Assembly: GCA_035236585.1 (NCBI GenBank)
Contig: CP141126.1
Coordinates: 11,917,001-11,981,000 of the forward strand
Origin: Warburgia ugandensis
Taxonomy: Eukaryota > Streptophyta > Magnoliopsida > Canellales > Canellaceae
Reading direction: 5' to 3'
DNA length: 64,000 nucleotides
This document shows, one piece after another, positions 23,301 to 33,791 of this stretch. Every line of letters begins with the position of its first letter. Within the stretch, counting starts at the first letter, position 1. Below the pieces are notes generated by a model. It saw only the letters and a program-made list of their open reading frames with translations. It had not been told where the DNA came from and ran no database searches. The translations under genes were made by a program, and so were the position numbers.

Positions 23301-24630
23301 CTCTTCTTGCTTAGATCCCTTCCAAGTTTTCAGAATAATTCTGATTCGGTTAGCATCCAGCAGGAAAAGACATGGAGGTAAATCTCCGAATTATTCATTT
23401 TAGCAAAGAGTGTTAATTTCATTATGTAAATTACAAATGAATATAGTGCCTCCGTTGTTCACTAATGATGGAAAACAGAGAGAAAAAGTTATGTAAGAGA
23501 AGCGAAGGATAATTTATGGGAGCAAAAGCATGCTGATATACTATGTGCTCTCATACGCATTAGGAATTCATAACAAACTAATTATCTTTTCCTCACATTG
23601 GTCTTTATTATAGGATCCATGGTGGAACCCAGCTGTTGAGGAACAAGCAGTCATGCGTATTCATCGCATTGGGCAAACTCAAAGAGTTTCAATCAAACGA
23701 TTCATTGTCAAGGTATGCACTTGATAGCATGTTACACTGTATTTTAAGTATTCTCTGAATTTCCATGAATGCAAGTTGTAGGCAAGATTGCATCTGATTT
23801 GGAGGATCAAGAATCGTCTAGTTGAGACAACATCCAGCATGAGTTTCAAAATTCTTAAATATTTTGAATTGTAACATATGTTAGTCTTAGTTTTACTGTT
23901 TCAATTCGTGCCTAATGCTGGCAACTAAAAAGCTTGGAGGCAGTAGTAATTAGATGCCTTTAAATTAAAAGGGCTTCGTGCCTTCATATAAATGGCAGCC
24001 CCGGTGCACAAAGCTCTCTCCTATGCGGGGTCCGGGAAAGGGGCGGACCACAAGGGCCTAAAGTACACAGCCTTATCTTGCATTTTGCAAGAGGCTGTTT
24101 CCACGCCTTGAACCCGTGACCTCAAGGTCACACAACAACTTTTACCGTTGCTTTATAGTTCACATCATTCATGCAGAAATTTAAGAACTAAAGTTTAAAC
24201 CAGCAAAATAGTTGATTAATTAGTTTGTTAGGATGAAGTGCAACAAGTTTCTATAATAATATTTACCATTCTTTCCTTGATTTTGCACTTCCTCGTTATT
24301 CCTATTTGTGGTTTGGATAATTATGGTTGGCTTGTTCAAGAAGCTGATGTGGATGGTGCAGTTTCCCTGGTGTTCCACCACATTGTTGACTTGCACAGCA
24401 ATCTTTCAATTGGAGAGTTGAAAATCAGAAATCAAATTGACTTGGCAGGATCTTGAATTGTTCAGTTAGTTTCTTGACATGATTGCTTTCTGTGTCTCTG
24501 ATCACAGGGGACTGTTGAAGAAAGAATGGAAGCTGTGCAAGCACGGAAGCAGCGGATGATTTCAGGAGCCTTAACTGATCAGGAAGTCCGTTCTGCAAGA
24601 ATAGAAGAACTGAAAATGCTCTTCACTTGA
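1189..24630 (+). CDS. RAD5A: RAD5/SMARCA3-like SNF2 ATPase and RING E3 ligase (DNA repair)
   Basis: Twenty exons, in frame at every GT-AG junction: 1189-1980, 2060-2193, 3017-3152, 4857-4910, 4986-5135, 5315-5466, 5544-5628, 5711-5980, 6207-6353, 15063-15218, 17121-17188, 19532-19654, 19970-20069, 20165-20277, 20769-21047, 21181-21381, 22217-22310, 22406-22477, 23614-23712, 24508-24630. They give about 1115 residues; Arabidopsis RAD5A has about 1030. Domains: UBA-like region (2-48); HIRAN (about 205-320); SNF2 with Walker A GLGKT (508-512) and DEAH box (659-662); RING C3HC4 (880-919, CPIC to CPVC); helicase C with HRIGQT. The family acts in error-free post-replication repair in the nucleus, where the RING polyubiquitinates PCNA and the ATPase remodels forks. 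All catalytic motifs are intact, so the gene is probably functional. Oddities are a 28-residue tandem duplication (160-215) and the 8.7-kb ninth intron. The symbol rests on recognition of the family; a paralogue such as RAD5B is possible. Confidence 0.93.
1666..1833 (+). repeat. 84-bp in-frame tandem duplication in RAD5-like exon 1
   Basis: Two adjacent 84-bp units (1666-1749 and 1750-1833) encode two 28-residue copies at residues 160-187 and 188-215. Both carry the core [13 protein letters not shown] followed by a CKGR motif. The copies differ at only a few bases. Only the second copy runs on into the normal HIRAN sequence (KLKAGD). A shorter, weaker ESKSSSS echo lies just upstream (about 1600-1625). 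Confidence 0.95.
2311..2468 (+). repeat. Au-type SINE lacking its B-box region
   Basis: In intron 2 of the RAD5-like gene. The head (ggaagccttagtg) and the 3' two-thirds through tgggctgccctttt are present. About 20 bp around the usual gaccttgaggtca B box are missing. The flanks share the target duplication gtcttcagatttttggg (2299-2315 and 2469-2485). Confidence 0.88.
6943..7173 (-). pseudogene. LINE C-terminal region
   Basis: A 76-residue open segment with [16 protein letters not shown] and RWFRHVQRR, sequence typical of the C-terminus of plant RTE-type LINE proteins. It lies 3' of the reverse transcriptase and just ahead of the TGATGA tail, in the order expected for one element. Confidence 0.85.
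7554..8378 (-). pseudogene. LINE reverse transcriptase region, broken
   Basis: Three minus-strand segments (8378-8175, 8174-7815, 7811-7554) are consecutive parts of an RTE reverse transcriptase. Recognisable blocks are [61 protein letters not shown] and FADDIVLL. The first two segments share a frame and are separated by a single in-frame TGA. The third needs a frameshift. No functional enzyme can be made from this copy. Confidence 0.9.
8970..9440 (-). pseudogene. LINE endonuclease region (EEP fold), broken
   Basis: This 156-residue open stretch contains endonuclease/exonuclease/phosphatase motifs typical of RTE LINEs: ISAYAPQVG, a [11 protein letters not shown] block where related elements usually have GDLNGHVG, and SQIDFFLLR. 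The N-terminal endonuclease sequence continues upstream on the minus strand to about 9640 in the same element, interrupted by stops. The Gly to Glu change at EADLN and the broken frame argue against activity. Confidence 0.85.
9725..9898 (-). repeat. 69-bp tandem repeats at the LINE 5' end
   Basis: Units begin at 9725, 9794 and 9863 (exact period 69 bp); the third is partial. Each begins with a gatgcag-like motif on the plus strand, followed by a ccctagcarcccttrcc block. They lie at the 5' end of the minus-strand LINE, where promoter-bearing monomers occur in some LINEs. Confidence 0.75.
9932..10213. repeat. Two tandem 142-bp hairpin-forming units
   Basis: Units 9932-10073 and 10074-10213 are near-identical head-to-tail copies. 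Each contains inverted arms (gaagatgatttt and aaaatcatcttc) around an AT-rich centre with atacaaatgyatattcattt. Each ends in cacctgaygca. It looks like a small foldback element duplicated in tandem. Confidence 0.75.
10690..10860. mobile_element. Foldback MITE with long terminal inverted repeats
   Basis: The ends are inverted copies: gtgttaatttcagct at 10691 and agctgaaattaacac ending at 10859. Inner arms also pair: acatgtgattggttgg with a ccgccaatcatatgt block, and gtcaaaagcag with ctgcttttgac. The whole 170 bp can fold into one hairpin with a short loop near 10780. No coding capacity is present, so it would be a non-autonomous DNA element. Confidence 0.75.
10861..10932. repeat. (CT)n then (TA)n microsatellite
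   Basis: An uninterrupted CT tract (10861-10894) runs directly into a TA tract (10895-10932), next to the foldback MITE. Separate CT tracts lie at 6618-6651 and 11043-11083. Confidence 0.9.
11380..12600. repeat. Diverged tandem duplication, non-coding
   Basis: The segment 11728-12023 (CA tract, then ttggagagagataatag, ctttttccattt, ctcctaatgtggtcactttg) is repeated as 12042-12311 with many small changes. The flanking segments 11390-11640 and 12320-12600 also resemble each other (ccatctgctttggcc and ccatctgatttggcc, then a shared aaatcaatggttca-like run). It appears to be an old nested or tandem array of a non-coding repeat. Confidence 0.65.
12778..12828 (+). repeat. 51-bp direct repeat, left copy, bounding the organellar insert
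   Basis: This matches 14409-14459 at 48 of 51 positions, from caataaaagaaa through cccacaatacattta. The two copies bracket the chimeric plastid-derived insert exactly. Sequence outside the pair is unrelated. Confidence 0.9.
12835..13117 (+). pseudogene. petA: Plastid petA (cytochrome f) fragment
   Basis: In frame the sequence reads [14 protein letters not shown], then [35 protein letters not shown] and [13 protein letters not shown]. This is the C-terminal lumenal part of cytochrome f, ending just before the membrane anchor. About 93 codons have no stop. There is no start codon, transit peptide or haem-binding CxxCH segment, so it cannot be functional. It is a nuclear plastid-DNA relic. Confidence 0.93.
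13289..13537 (-). pseudogene. atpA: Plastid atpA (ATP synthase CF1 alpha) fragment
   Basis: On the minus strand it reads [20 protein letters not shown], then [29 protein letters not shown] and [15 protein letters not shown]. This is an internal piece of the plastid ATP synthase alpha subunit, about 83 codons, with its frame open. Both edges are abrupt: the sequence becomes unrelated after GDVSA and before AEYF. It is non-functional. Confidence 0.93.
14409..14459 (+). repeat. 51-bp direct repeat, right copy
   Basis: Partner of 12778-12828 with three mismatches. It is followed by a poly-T run (14467-14483). Confidence 0.9.
14768..14943 (+). repeat. Au-type SINE, full length
   Basis: A full-length copy from ggggagccttggcgcaacgg through ggggctgccc. 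It has an A-box-like head and a ggtcacgggttcaagg B box. The target duplication ttactagtaattag lies on both sides (14752-14765 and 14944-14957). It is in intron 9 of the RAD5-like gene, in the same orientation, and is the best reference copy in the window. Confidence 0.93.
17249..17306. repeat. (CA)n microsatellite
   Basis: An uninterrupted CA tract of 29 units in RAD5-like intron 11. A shorter CA tract lies at about 16887-16915 in intron 10. Confidence 0.95.
23993..24150 (-). repeat. Au-type SINE, 5' truncated at the head
   Basis: A minus-strand copy in RAD5-like intron 19. It runs from ggcagccccggtgcac through the B box to ttaccgttg, and lacks the final ggctcccc end. It is opposite in orientation to the host gene. 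Confidence 0.88.
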
Positions 24631-27287
24631 GGGCGAGCACCTAATCGAATGACAAAAGGTACCTGAAAGCAATTCATGGGTTGTGGGTTTGATTCTGATC
24701 ACCTGCACTAGAAGAAACAGTGCCAAAAAGAGAAGAAAAGAATGGGAAAGTGAGCGCCCTTCACTTGATTGTTAAGTGCCTGTTGACTTGTTTCTGCATA
24801 CCTGACATGGAAATCCAGTGCTATTTCTTAGCTCGTACAAACTGTGGCAGAAAGCTGTGCAGCAAGCTAATGGATGCTAGCAATTTTTTTGTGGAGCTTT
24901 GCTATACACCTTGTACACTTGTAAAATAAATTTGCATTCAGGTCAGCCTTTTTCCCTTTTCTTTTTGCCTTTCTGAATTATAGAATTCATAGGGAGCGGA
25001 GGTGAGTGGCTGAAGCCCGGTAGGCCTCTGTCTTAGAATTCCTGTATATTCTTTTAGTCAAAAACTTGTTTGTATGCTGTATGAAGGGAAAGGGTGTAAT
25101 GTATCTAATTTTTGCCTCCACATAGTGCATGATTTCTTTTCCTTGCCATTTCTTTTGGGTACAAGTGAACGATTTTTGTAAATTAAAACCACTCCCTAAA
25201 TACAAGGCATCCCACCATGACACTGAGGATGCCAACAATTTTGATGGAAGGCCTTTGGCATATACCAAATGATTCACTTATAGTTTAGAGTATTTGGACT
25301 GTACCTGAAAAAGAAGGTACGATCTGGAATAAATTTATTTATTTGCTCGGGTTAGTCCCTGGTGATGCGCCCAATCACCCGTAAACCACATTTATCTCTT
25401 TAGGTCTGGGTATAGAATTTGAAGTCTGAGAAGGGAGACGATCATTTACACGTCCATGTCCTTTATCAGTAAGTGGTTTGACCAAGATCAAGCGTTGAGA
25501 TAGTGCTGGTTTGTGCGTCGGTATAATCTTTACTTGATCCGAACAAATCGGTTAAAGGAAATGTGTGTTGCTCTATGGTTCCCTAGCCCTCTTGCCTTGC
25601 TGTTATAGTACGGATTAGGCTGCTTTTTGCAACCTTCATGTACTTTGAATGGTGAAGGGGAGCCTTAGTGCAATGGTAAAAGTTGTTGTGTGATCTTGAG
25701 GTCATGGGTTCAAGGCATGCAAACAGCCTCTTTCAAAATGAAAGGTAAAGCTGTCTGCCAACTATAGGCCCTTGTGGCCCATCCCTTCACCAGACCCCAC
25801 ATGGGAGGTATGTAATCTTATCTTGCAGTTTGTAAGACGCTATTTTCACACCTCATTCAAAAAAATAAAATTATTTGTAAAAAGAAAAAGAAAAGAACAA
25901 AAAAAATAACATGTTTGCACAAGACCTAACATTTATAAGATTTTTCATCGTTACTGGGAGCTTTATTACATACTCGCACTTATTCGAGTAAAATGACATT
26001 TTCATCTTAAACAAAGCTACATTACAAACTTTCATCGCGCTATGCCATCGTGAAAGTCGATCCCATCCAAACTAAATCAGACCATCCAAACACGCATGAG
26101 ATTTAAGATCCATGTCGCAATCCAATCAGGTCCATTCCAATGATCACTCGCTCCAATTGACAGTGGGCTTCTGCGACATTATATCATACAGTACTTGCGC
26201 CATTTGGTGTTTTTGTGCTCTCCATGGACCCAAAAGAAGCGACATCAGCGGCAATTCCCGATTCTCGCCACAAGTTGTCTTGTACCACATGTTTCGACGC
26301 TCTCTGGTTCTGCTACTGTAAGACATAATTTTGCATCTTCTTGCTTTGCTCATGTTATCTTGCCCCAATCTCCGAATCAATTGATGCCGAAGCTAGATCT
26401 TCTTACTTGACAAACCATATGCCAGAAACTGTATGTGGGAAGTTCATCGATCAGATCACTAGCCTGATAGTAAATTTCTGGGTGTTCTGCGTGCTGTCTA
26501 TTCTTTACTTCTTCTTATTCACTACGTATTTGACGAATTAGGGTTCTTAATTACTGCCTCTTTTGGTTGTTGGGTGGTGGTGGGGTGGTCACTTCTTCTT
26601 CATATGAATTTGCCCATGGATCTAAAGGAGTGTCCGATGATGAGCTTGGGTGGAGCATTTTGCAAAAGCAATCATCGATGCCAAGTATGAAATTACAGAC
26701 TGAACTGGTGCAATGAGCACTTGTTTTTGCCATTTTTGGGGGCGCTCAACCGGGTGTCTAATTAGCAAAGGTTTGGGCCAGTGAGGATCCCAGGAAACCT
26801 CTGCCCCTGTCGTGGGCTTGTAAATTTTTTTGGATTCATGCTTTGATAGCGTTGGTTAACTTATTTGTCTTAGAAAAGGAGAGTCTGCACGAACCTCGTG
26901 CTTGTCTATGTCGAAGCAACGTAGCTCTAAGAAAAGAGCTCACACGTCAATCAGTGGAACTGTAGCAGTAAGTTGGGCAGATGGATGCTGCTATCTATTG
27001 AAGTATTTAATGATAAATTTGTGTCAATGTGTCCTTTATATGGAACTTCAATGGCTTCAAGCTAAATCAGTGTAAATCGCTTCTGACAACTCTTGCATTT
27101 TGTCTATATACTAGCTTTTATACGCTCTCAACTGTTTCAATTTGATTGTATCTCTCTGATCCTTGTTTTTGAGATTCGCTCTCTGCATTTGTTCAGTAGC
27201 TCAGAAAATTTTGCCTACAATTATTGGTTTGTGTTTTTTCTCAAGTTTGTTACTGTGGTCAACTGAAGTTGTTCTACTCGTTGGCAG
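24631..27287. other. RAD5-like 3' region and intergenic space
   Basis: This holds the RAD5-like 3' untranslated sequence and a composite Au-type SINE at 25656-25853. The rest, to about 27180, is the presumed promoter and leader of the DUF3128-like gene. Short open frames at 26112-26541 have no recognisable motif. A possible first exon of the next gene starts with ATG at 26908 and is followed by a good donor (gtaagt, 26968), but its phase does not fit the next exon. Confidence 0.4.
25656..25853 (+). repeat. Composite Au-type SINE (plus copy with inverted fragment)
   Basis: A plus-strand copy (ggggagccttagtgcaatgg to agaccccacatgggag, 25656-25808) has lost its 3' end. It is followed directly by a minus-strand fragment of the central SINE region (25811-25853, atcttgcagtttgtaagac). 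Confidence 0.8.
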
Positions 27288-30200
27288 CTCCAGTTCATCA
27301 GATGCAGCAATATTACAGGCATGGGGTATTTGATAACTGTCAAGAAAAGTGGAATGCTCTTTTCGATTGTTTCAATCTGAAAACAAAACGATCATCCGAT
27401 GTCCAGGTGAGCACTAAGGATTTTATCGATGAAACTTGATATCCTGTACTCATGTTTCAAACCATCTTATCCAGGTACCTTTTGCAAAATTAAGATGTCA
27501 TACATGGACTTCCCTTGGACCTAAATACCCTGCTAAATGCTTAGGAGAGAGCACCATGATGTGGTACTTCTAGATACTTGCACATATGGACTTCTCCTTA
27601 AGCTTAAAAACATCTAAATGCATCTTGGTATGAAATTCCGTTTCTAAATACCAATTAGATTTTTCAGGACATCCGTGTATTTTGTGCTTTTCCTTGGTTG
27701 GATGAAGAAACATATATAAGCATCTTGGTTTCACCTATTACATGCCATATCCGTTTATTCTGCACTGGTAGACTTTTGACTGTATTGGCCATGGTACTGT
27801 ATCTAGGTCCATGGAAGCGTGAACCTTTTGTGAGAAGCGTACTTTGGTCCGATTCAATGAGGCTCAGATGGCATTGCTTAAAATTTAGCCATATGATTTT
27901 AAGATGCTCTTGTCTGCTTTTCTGAGGTTTCAAGTACAAGACCAGTTCAAGTATCCAGCGAGGTTGAGTACTAGGTTCTGTTTTTTCAAGTTCTACAGTA
28001 CCGTAGGTCTTGATTGAGGTGACAGTTCTTTTAGGTAACCTGTTGAGACCTTGCTTGCAAGATAGCCTAGATACTTGTCAATAAATGCTGAGGTTATTTA
28101 CCTGAAGAAGAAGGCATTGTCATGCCATTTTGTCCCTTCAAAATTTTCTGTCATTATCGTCTCAATCTTGTTCATATCAACTAAGTTACATAACAATCAC
28201 GCTCAACCACTACATTAGTGAGGTTAAATCCAAGTTACAGTGATGGGCAGATCAACTTTCTGGCATGCTGTTGGCCTTGAGTTGCTCTTCTTTTAGCAGA
28301 GCAGGGCCTAATTTCCTGTGTGTTTTCTAGACCTCTAAGTTCCTTTGCTTTCCTGGAAATGAAGTTATGTTCTTTTCTCAGTTTCCAATAGCTTGGAAAA
28401 TACCAGTGTTCTCTGTAGTCTGATCATTGTTTATCATTCATTTTTCCTTTTTCAATGAACTTTTTCTTAATGTCCATACAAAAGAAGTTAGGAATTTTAG
28501 CAAGGATTTTCTGATATCCTAACGTACATCAGTTCCATTTCTTTCTGAAGAAAGTTCATTTCCCTCTGCTTGTGCTTCTGTCATTTTCTTTGTCTAGACC
28601 ATACACTAATCTTCTTCATTCGTACCACGTTCTTTTCCAGACAATTTTCTCCTGAATTCTGCTAAGACGTGTTATGGATACCAATGCTTAAGTGAAATGC
28701 AGATGGTTTGAGCTATTAGACTCGTGGATATAAGGTGCAGGGTAACACAGATAGCAATGATGCATAAAAGTTGTCTGTCTGAAGTTGTGAGAACATCGAC
28801 TGAACTGATCCGAGGATGAGAATGCTCAGCCCTACTCTTGTTCCACATTTACCCAGCAGCTTCCCAATGCTTTTCAATAAACACAATTATGGTAGACGCC
28901 ATTTAGAAACTTTAACACATTAAAGCTCAGTAATACTTTTTTATGATAGTATTGAAAAGCAAAAGGGCAGCCCCGGTGCACGAAGCTCCCGCCTATGCGG
29001 GGTCCGGGGAAGGGGCGGGCCACAATGGCCTAAAGTAGGCAGCCTTACCTTGCATTTTTGCAAGAGGCTGATTCCACGCCTTGAACCCGTGACCTCAAGG
29101 TCACATGACGACAACTTTTACCGTTGTGCCAAGGCTCCCCTTCTATTGAAAAGCAATATTCGTAAATGCTTTATTGAGATGTAATTCTTGTTAGAATGTC
29201 ATATATTATTACTTGTATTTATAGATATATTGTCATCATTCGACAGTGAAAGTTTTCTGGGTCCTCAAGTTTGGTATAAGTGGCAGGTGATCATGTATTT
29301 GACTACTTGCTGAGGATCGTGAAGTCCCAACATTGACATTTGACCCCTAGTTGCAACACAACTGATTTGTCAAGGTTAGCGAATCTGTAACATAGACATG
29401 GATAGGATTGATCACCTTGACTCATCTATACCATTCTATTATTAGTAGTCAGGGAGATAACATCTCACAAATATTAGTTCATTTATAACTCAGAAAAATG
29501 TATCAGAGATAAATAGAAATATTTTAGAACTCTATAAACATCAATTTGGTATACAAGCATAGAGAAATAAGACAGGTTTGGGTACAATGAGTTGCAAGTG
29601 CTGTGTACACCTAGGTTGGCATGACCACTACCTTCAGAATTTGATCTGGCTAACAACCTGGTAGATTGGTGGCTGAAAATGATCACAACTGCACACATTC
29701 TGAACATTTGATTGATAGCCTAAAAAATGAGTAATTTTTTGGTTTTTGACTATGTTCCATCAATGTGGTTCTCCATGGTGTTCTCAGTTCCTGTTATTGC
29801 ACAAGCAGGCAACTTGTGTACTGGTCTATGACTCATGGAAGCCCAGCATGAATAGAGACTTCACAGTAGCTTTTCCCAAGTAAAATGGGTCCATCTCCTG
29901 TTCCTAAGTATTTTTGTTGGTGTAAGCCTGATATATGCATCCAACAGATTATATCCAGGAGACTTCCACAATAGTTCTGTCCTGATTAGATGGTTAATTC
30001 AGTTGAAAGGTTTATCAGAAGTTCCCAGGAAACATGTTTGACTGTGTTTGAACCATTCTATATCCTCCAAAATGTACAGTTGGTGCCCATCAAATCCAAC
30101 CATTTTCTTCTCAACAGTCCGAAGCTTCTTTATCAATAGGGTAAGCCTATTGATTAAATTTCCAGAATTATGAAGATGGTGCTCATTTTCATTGATCTAG

Positions 30201-30887
30201 ATATAACAAAATGGCAATTCCTTCAAAGTTCAAATTGCAATCTGGTGTTATGAATGGTAAACACAAATTTGCCTGACATTTTCAATTGTCTATGTATTGC
30301 AAGCTGATTTTTGTGACTCGAAACTCTTTAAATTGCCTCTTTGATACCTGGAATTTGCTGCTCATTGCCTGTTTCCATGTTGAGGAATCCATATTTTTTC
30401 CCAAATCCTTCCAAAGCCATATGAAGTTCCCAGAAGTAAGAAAACGCAGCAGTGTAAGATGGTATAAAAACACTTCTGCACTATGTTATACTTACCTACA
30501 AGGCAAGCTTGTACACCATACATGCACAGACACATATACGCAGACGTATATGTGGAAAATAATCCAAGTTCAGTTAATTTATTTAATGCATGAGAATATA
30601 CAAATAAATTGACTTTGAGAAGCTGGAACTTATGCTGGATGATTAGAGGACACATTCACTTGAAGTTGTGTCAAAAGGCTTTATTTTTCCCATTCTTCTG
30701 GTTCTCATTTGAGGCTCTAGATTGTGCTGTTTCACCTTGTCTCAGCTGAGGACATTGGGTCTTCCTGGTGCAGGAAATTCTCGAGGCACGCGAGAAAAGC
30801 AAGACCCACATTTGGTCCTTCAGAACAGCTGAAGAAGCTTCAGCGCACTGGCAGGAGCTCTTTGGTCATGTAAACGATGGCGAATGA
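27288..30887 (+). CDS. Small DUF3128-like protein, 5' end unresolved
   Basis: Two exons are clear: 27288-27406 (ending SSDVQ, then GT) and 30774-30887 (EILEAREKSKTHIWSFRT to TGA). They are joined in phase by a 3.37-kb intron. The joined product has a YYRHGVFDNCQEKWNALFDC block with two Cys nine residues apart, then FNLKTKRSSD, and a final HIWSFRTAEEASAHW motif. This pattern fits the DUF3128 (Emi1-like) family of small conserved eukaryotic proteins of poorly known function. The first in-frame ATG in the exon is at 27302, giving 72 residues. An upstream exon is likely, because the acceptor at 27287 needs a phase-1 donor. The intron carries an Au-type SINE at 28963-29143. Confidence 0.6.
28963..29143 (-). 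repeat. Au-type SINE, full length
   Basis: A full-length minus-strand copy in the intron of the DUF3128-like gene. Its target duplication tattgaaaagcaa is perfect (28950-28962 and 29144-29156). The B box is intact. The close match to the other copies suggests a fairly recent insertion. Confidence 0.93.
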
Positions 30888-31225
30888 CAAATCTCCCAGT
30901 TTTTCCAATTTTGGTCCCGCCATCTCTACTTGTTTCTGCAGTACAGTGCTGTATCATTTACATTGATATTCTTTCAGTCCACGGACTGACAATGCATCAT
31001 TTAGTATGTTCATCTGATTACATTAATGAGGCCAGGTTTGATCCATGTTTACTCGTAAAAACAAAGTGATGGGGACCCCCGAAATGATATGGGCGCCTGA
31101 ATTCAAATGCTCTCAACTGCAAGGAGTCTGTAGACAATCTCCACAGTCCACTTGTAGTTGATGCTGGAAGCATTTGCAGCTGAAACCGTATAACCATTAT
31201 TCTGTCATAGCATTTATCTGCTTCT

Positions 31226-31408
31226 TAAGGGGAGCCTTGGCATAACGGTAAAGTTGTAGTCATGTGACCTTGAGGTCACAAGTTCAAGGCGTGAAAACAG
31301 TCTCTTGGCAAAATACAAGGTAAGGCTGCGTATTATAGGCTCTCGTGGTCTGCCCCTTCCCCAAATTCCGCATAGGCGGGAGCTTTGTGCACCGGGGCTG
31401 TCCTTTTT
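31226..31408 (+). repeat. Au-type SINE, full length
   Basis: A plus-strand copy from ggggagccttggcataacgg to ggggctgtccttttt. The target duplication agcattttatctgcttct occurs on both sides (31209-31225 with one T fewer, and 31409-31426). Confidence 0.92.
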
Positions 31409-33547
31409 AGCATTTTATCTGCTTCTCCTTTGTACAGAGTTTTGCAGTTATACCATAGTTACAGAAGTCTTAAAATAAATTGAAATTCTTTTAGAAGGCT
31501 TGCATTTCTTGATGTGCTGGTTTAACGTAGATTAATTACGAACTTCTTGCTTGATATGAATCTAGTAGATTAAATCAAATTCTCAAATATTATTTGTAGT
31601 TCTATGAATCTGACTGAAAAGCTTAAACTAAGATCCCAGTTGTGGGTTTTCCCCAAACTTTTCAAAAAAATTTCCCGGAATTTCCGAATTTTGCACTTCC
31701 AATTTATTCGGAATTTGAACTCTGTGACTGTGCTACACATTGGGAATGCCGAATCGTCGAAGGGTAAAGCTGAAATCAACGCGGCAGGGCCCGCCTGCCA
31801 AAAAGAAATTAGTAAAAGATATTTTAATAATGATTCGCGTGCAGAATTATGCACTTATTAGCCAACAGGTTTTGAGATTAACAACGTCATTCACATGGAG
31901 GGGAGCCAAAGGGTTTTGATTCTGTACCTATTGCTTTTGCAGCTTTATTTTCTTGTTTTTCCGCTTTTAATAAAAAATAGTAGAAAAATGTAAAAAAAGA
32001 AAAAGAAAATGGAAAGTGATTGGGCGTGCCTTTTGTTTTTTCTATGAAAAACAAAATTTTTTTTCAAAGAGTCCAATTAAAAAATGGCTGCTAAAAGTTG
32101 AATTTTTTTTATGTAAATATCTCCTACCAAGGCATTATTGGAATCCCAAATTTAATTTAACTGTCTTATATTAATGGGGTTACCCCCCAAAACTCACATG
32201 GTCGTCGTTAGGAATCTGCCTTTTGTGGAACTCTCATTTCCTCCTTTCTAAACTAGAAAAATATAATTATAATAATTATAATAATATATATAAGAAAAAG
32301 GCCGGCACTTCCGGAGGTCTGAAGAGGGCTAATGTCAGCTGACTTACCAATCCGTATTCAGGATATTTAGGGCTGATGTGGGAATTTTGAATCGTGTGCG
32401 AGTCATTCCTATTGGCCACGATCATCCAGTGGATGAAATATTTAGATCCAAATGGGGCCCGCAAAATGAACGGTCCAGATCTTTACATCTATCCTGGATA
32501 AAGCAGTACTCCGTTTCTTCACTTTGCGGGAGTTTAGAAGATTATTGCCCCAGATTCTTTGGCCCCACATTTGCATTAAGATGCTGTCTCGATTTAAGTG
32601 CAGACATGGATGATCTAATAGCAGGAAGACCTGATCCAGCGTGGGCCACCATCACTTCCCGTTTCCATTAGCGGATTACCACTCTAAATTCGAGAGAATG
32701 CCTACTCTTCAGCTAGAGTTGGGGACCCCACCTCCACGGAGGCTTTCATCCGGCCATTCATCTCGCATCTCGACCAACCGAAATCATGCAAATTGATTAT
32801 TCCAGCGATCCAAATTATACTTTTAATTATCAAAACCGTCGTGTTCCTAGCTCAGAACAGGAGAATTAGATGAACGGCAAAGATCAAAATAGTGGGCCCA
32901 CTACGTAAAAATGGCTGCAGCCTATCGCCTTCAAGTTTCATTCGAAGAAGTTGATGCGGCAGTTGGCCGTTCTAAGACACGCGTACTTGGAGCTGTTGGG
33001 ACATTACTTTCCACGTCAGCTTCCGACGTATAACGTGTCGAACTAATACCAGTACATGGTTTACCACGTCAGCAGTAATGGCAGAGAGAATGTGGATGGT
33101 TCAATCAGGACCGTCAACTTTTAAATCGCCCGTTCGCTTTGAAATAAAAAGCCGGATTTCATTTTTGTTAGGAAAAGTAGGTGTCGGCATTTGAACCCGA
33201 GCTTAATATAATAAGTATTATTTTATGTCTGGTTTTAACTTTTACAGCACAGCATCAGTTGACCGGATTAGATTTCAAACCACCCATTTTCTTTCCTACC
33301 AAACCATACGCGGTTTAACGGTCCGAGCAAAACCAGCACCAAGCCAAGCCCCATACAATTACATAAATACCCCTAAACTCCACAGATTTTCCCCACAATG
33401 CTTTGTTAAATTCCTTCTATTTTCTGCTTTCTAAATTGAGCTCCAAATGAAGGATTTGTTACAAATTATGAACGAAATTTGGTTTTTTACTTGAAAGAAT
33501 TGAAAAGTTCAAGCTGAGAGTGTTACAATTTCTGTCCAAGAGAACTA

Positions 33548-33620
33548 GGGGATGTAGCTCACCTGGTGAAGTGCTCCCTCAGCATGCAAGGGATATAGGG
33601 CTGGATATCACTGATCTCCC
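33548..33620 (+). pseudogene. Degenerate tRNA-Ala(AGC)-like sequence
   Basis: The 5' half reads ggggatgtagctcacctggt, close to plant tRNA-Ala, followed by a D-arm-like region and an anticodon loop tcagcat with AGC in place. The anticodon stem (ctccc/gcaag) and the T arm are degraded, and acceptor pairing (ggggat against atctccc) is imperfect. It is a tRNA pseudogene or the head of a tRNA-Ala-derived repeat, not a working tRNA. Confidence 0.6.
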
Positions 33621-33756
33621 TTTCTCTTAAGGCTTGAGCACTTAACTGAAGACCTAATCTTGCACCTAACAAGTAGTGGGTTCATGTTAACTCATTATTA
33701 GGAAGAAGAAAAATGTTATAATTGCCTTACATTACCTGCTAGTACTTAGGCTTTAA

Positions 33757-33791
33757 TTTGAAGGGGAGTTTTGTGTAAAGGGGCTGCCCTT
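33757..33791 (+). repeat. 35-bp Au-type SINE tail with target duplication
   Basis: Only the 3' end of the SINE is present (ggggagttttgtg then ggggctgcccttt). It lies between perfect 14-bp repeats tacttaggctttaa (33743-33756 and 33792-33805), so the short piece was inserted as such. Confidence 0.82.
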
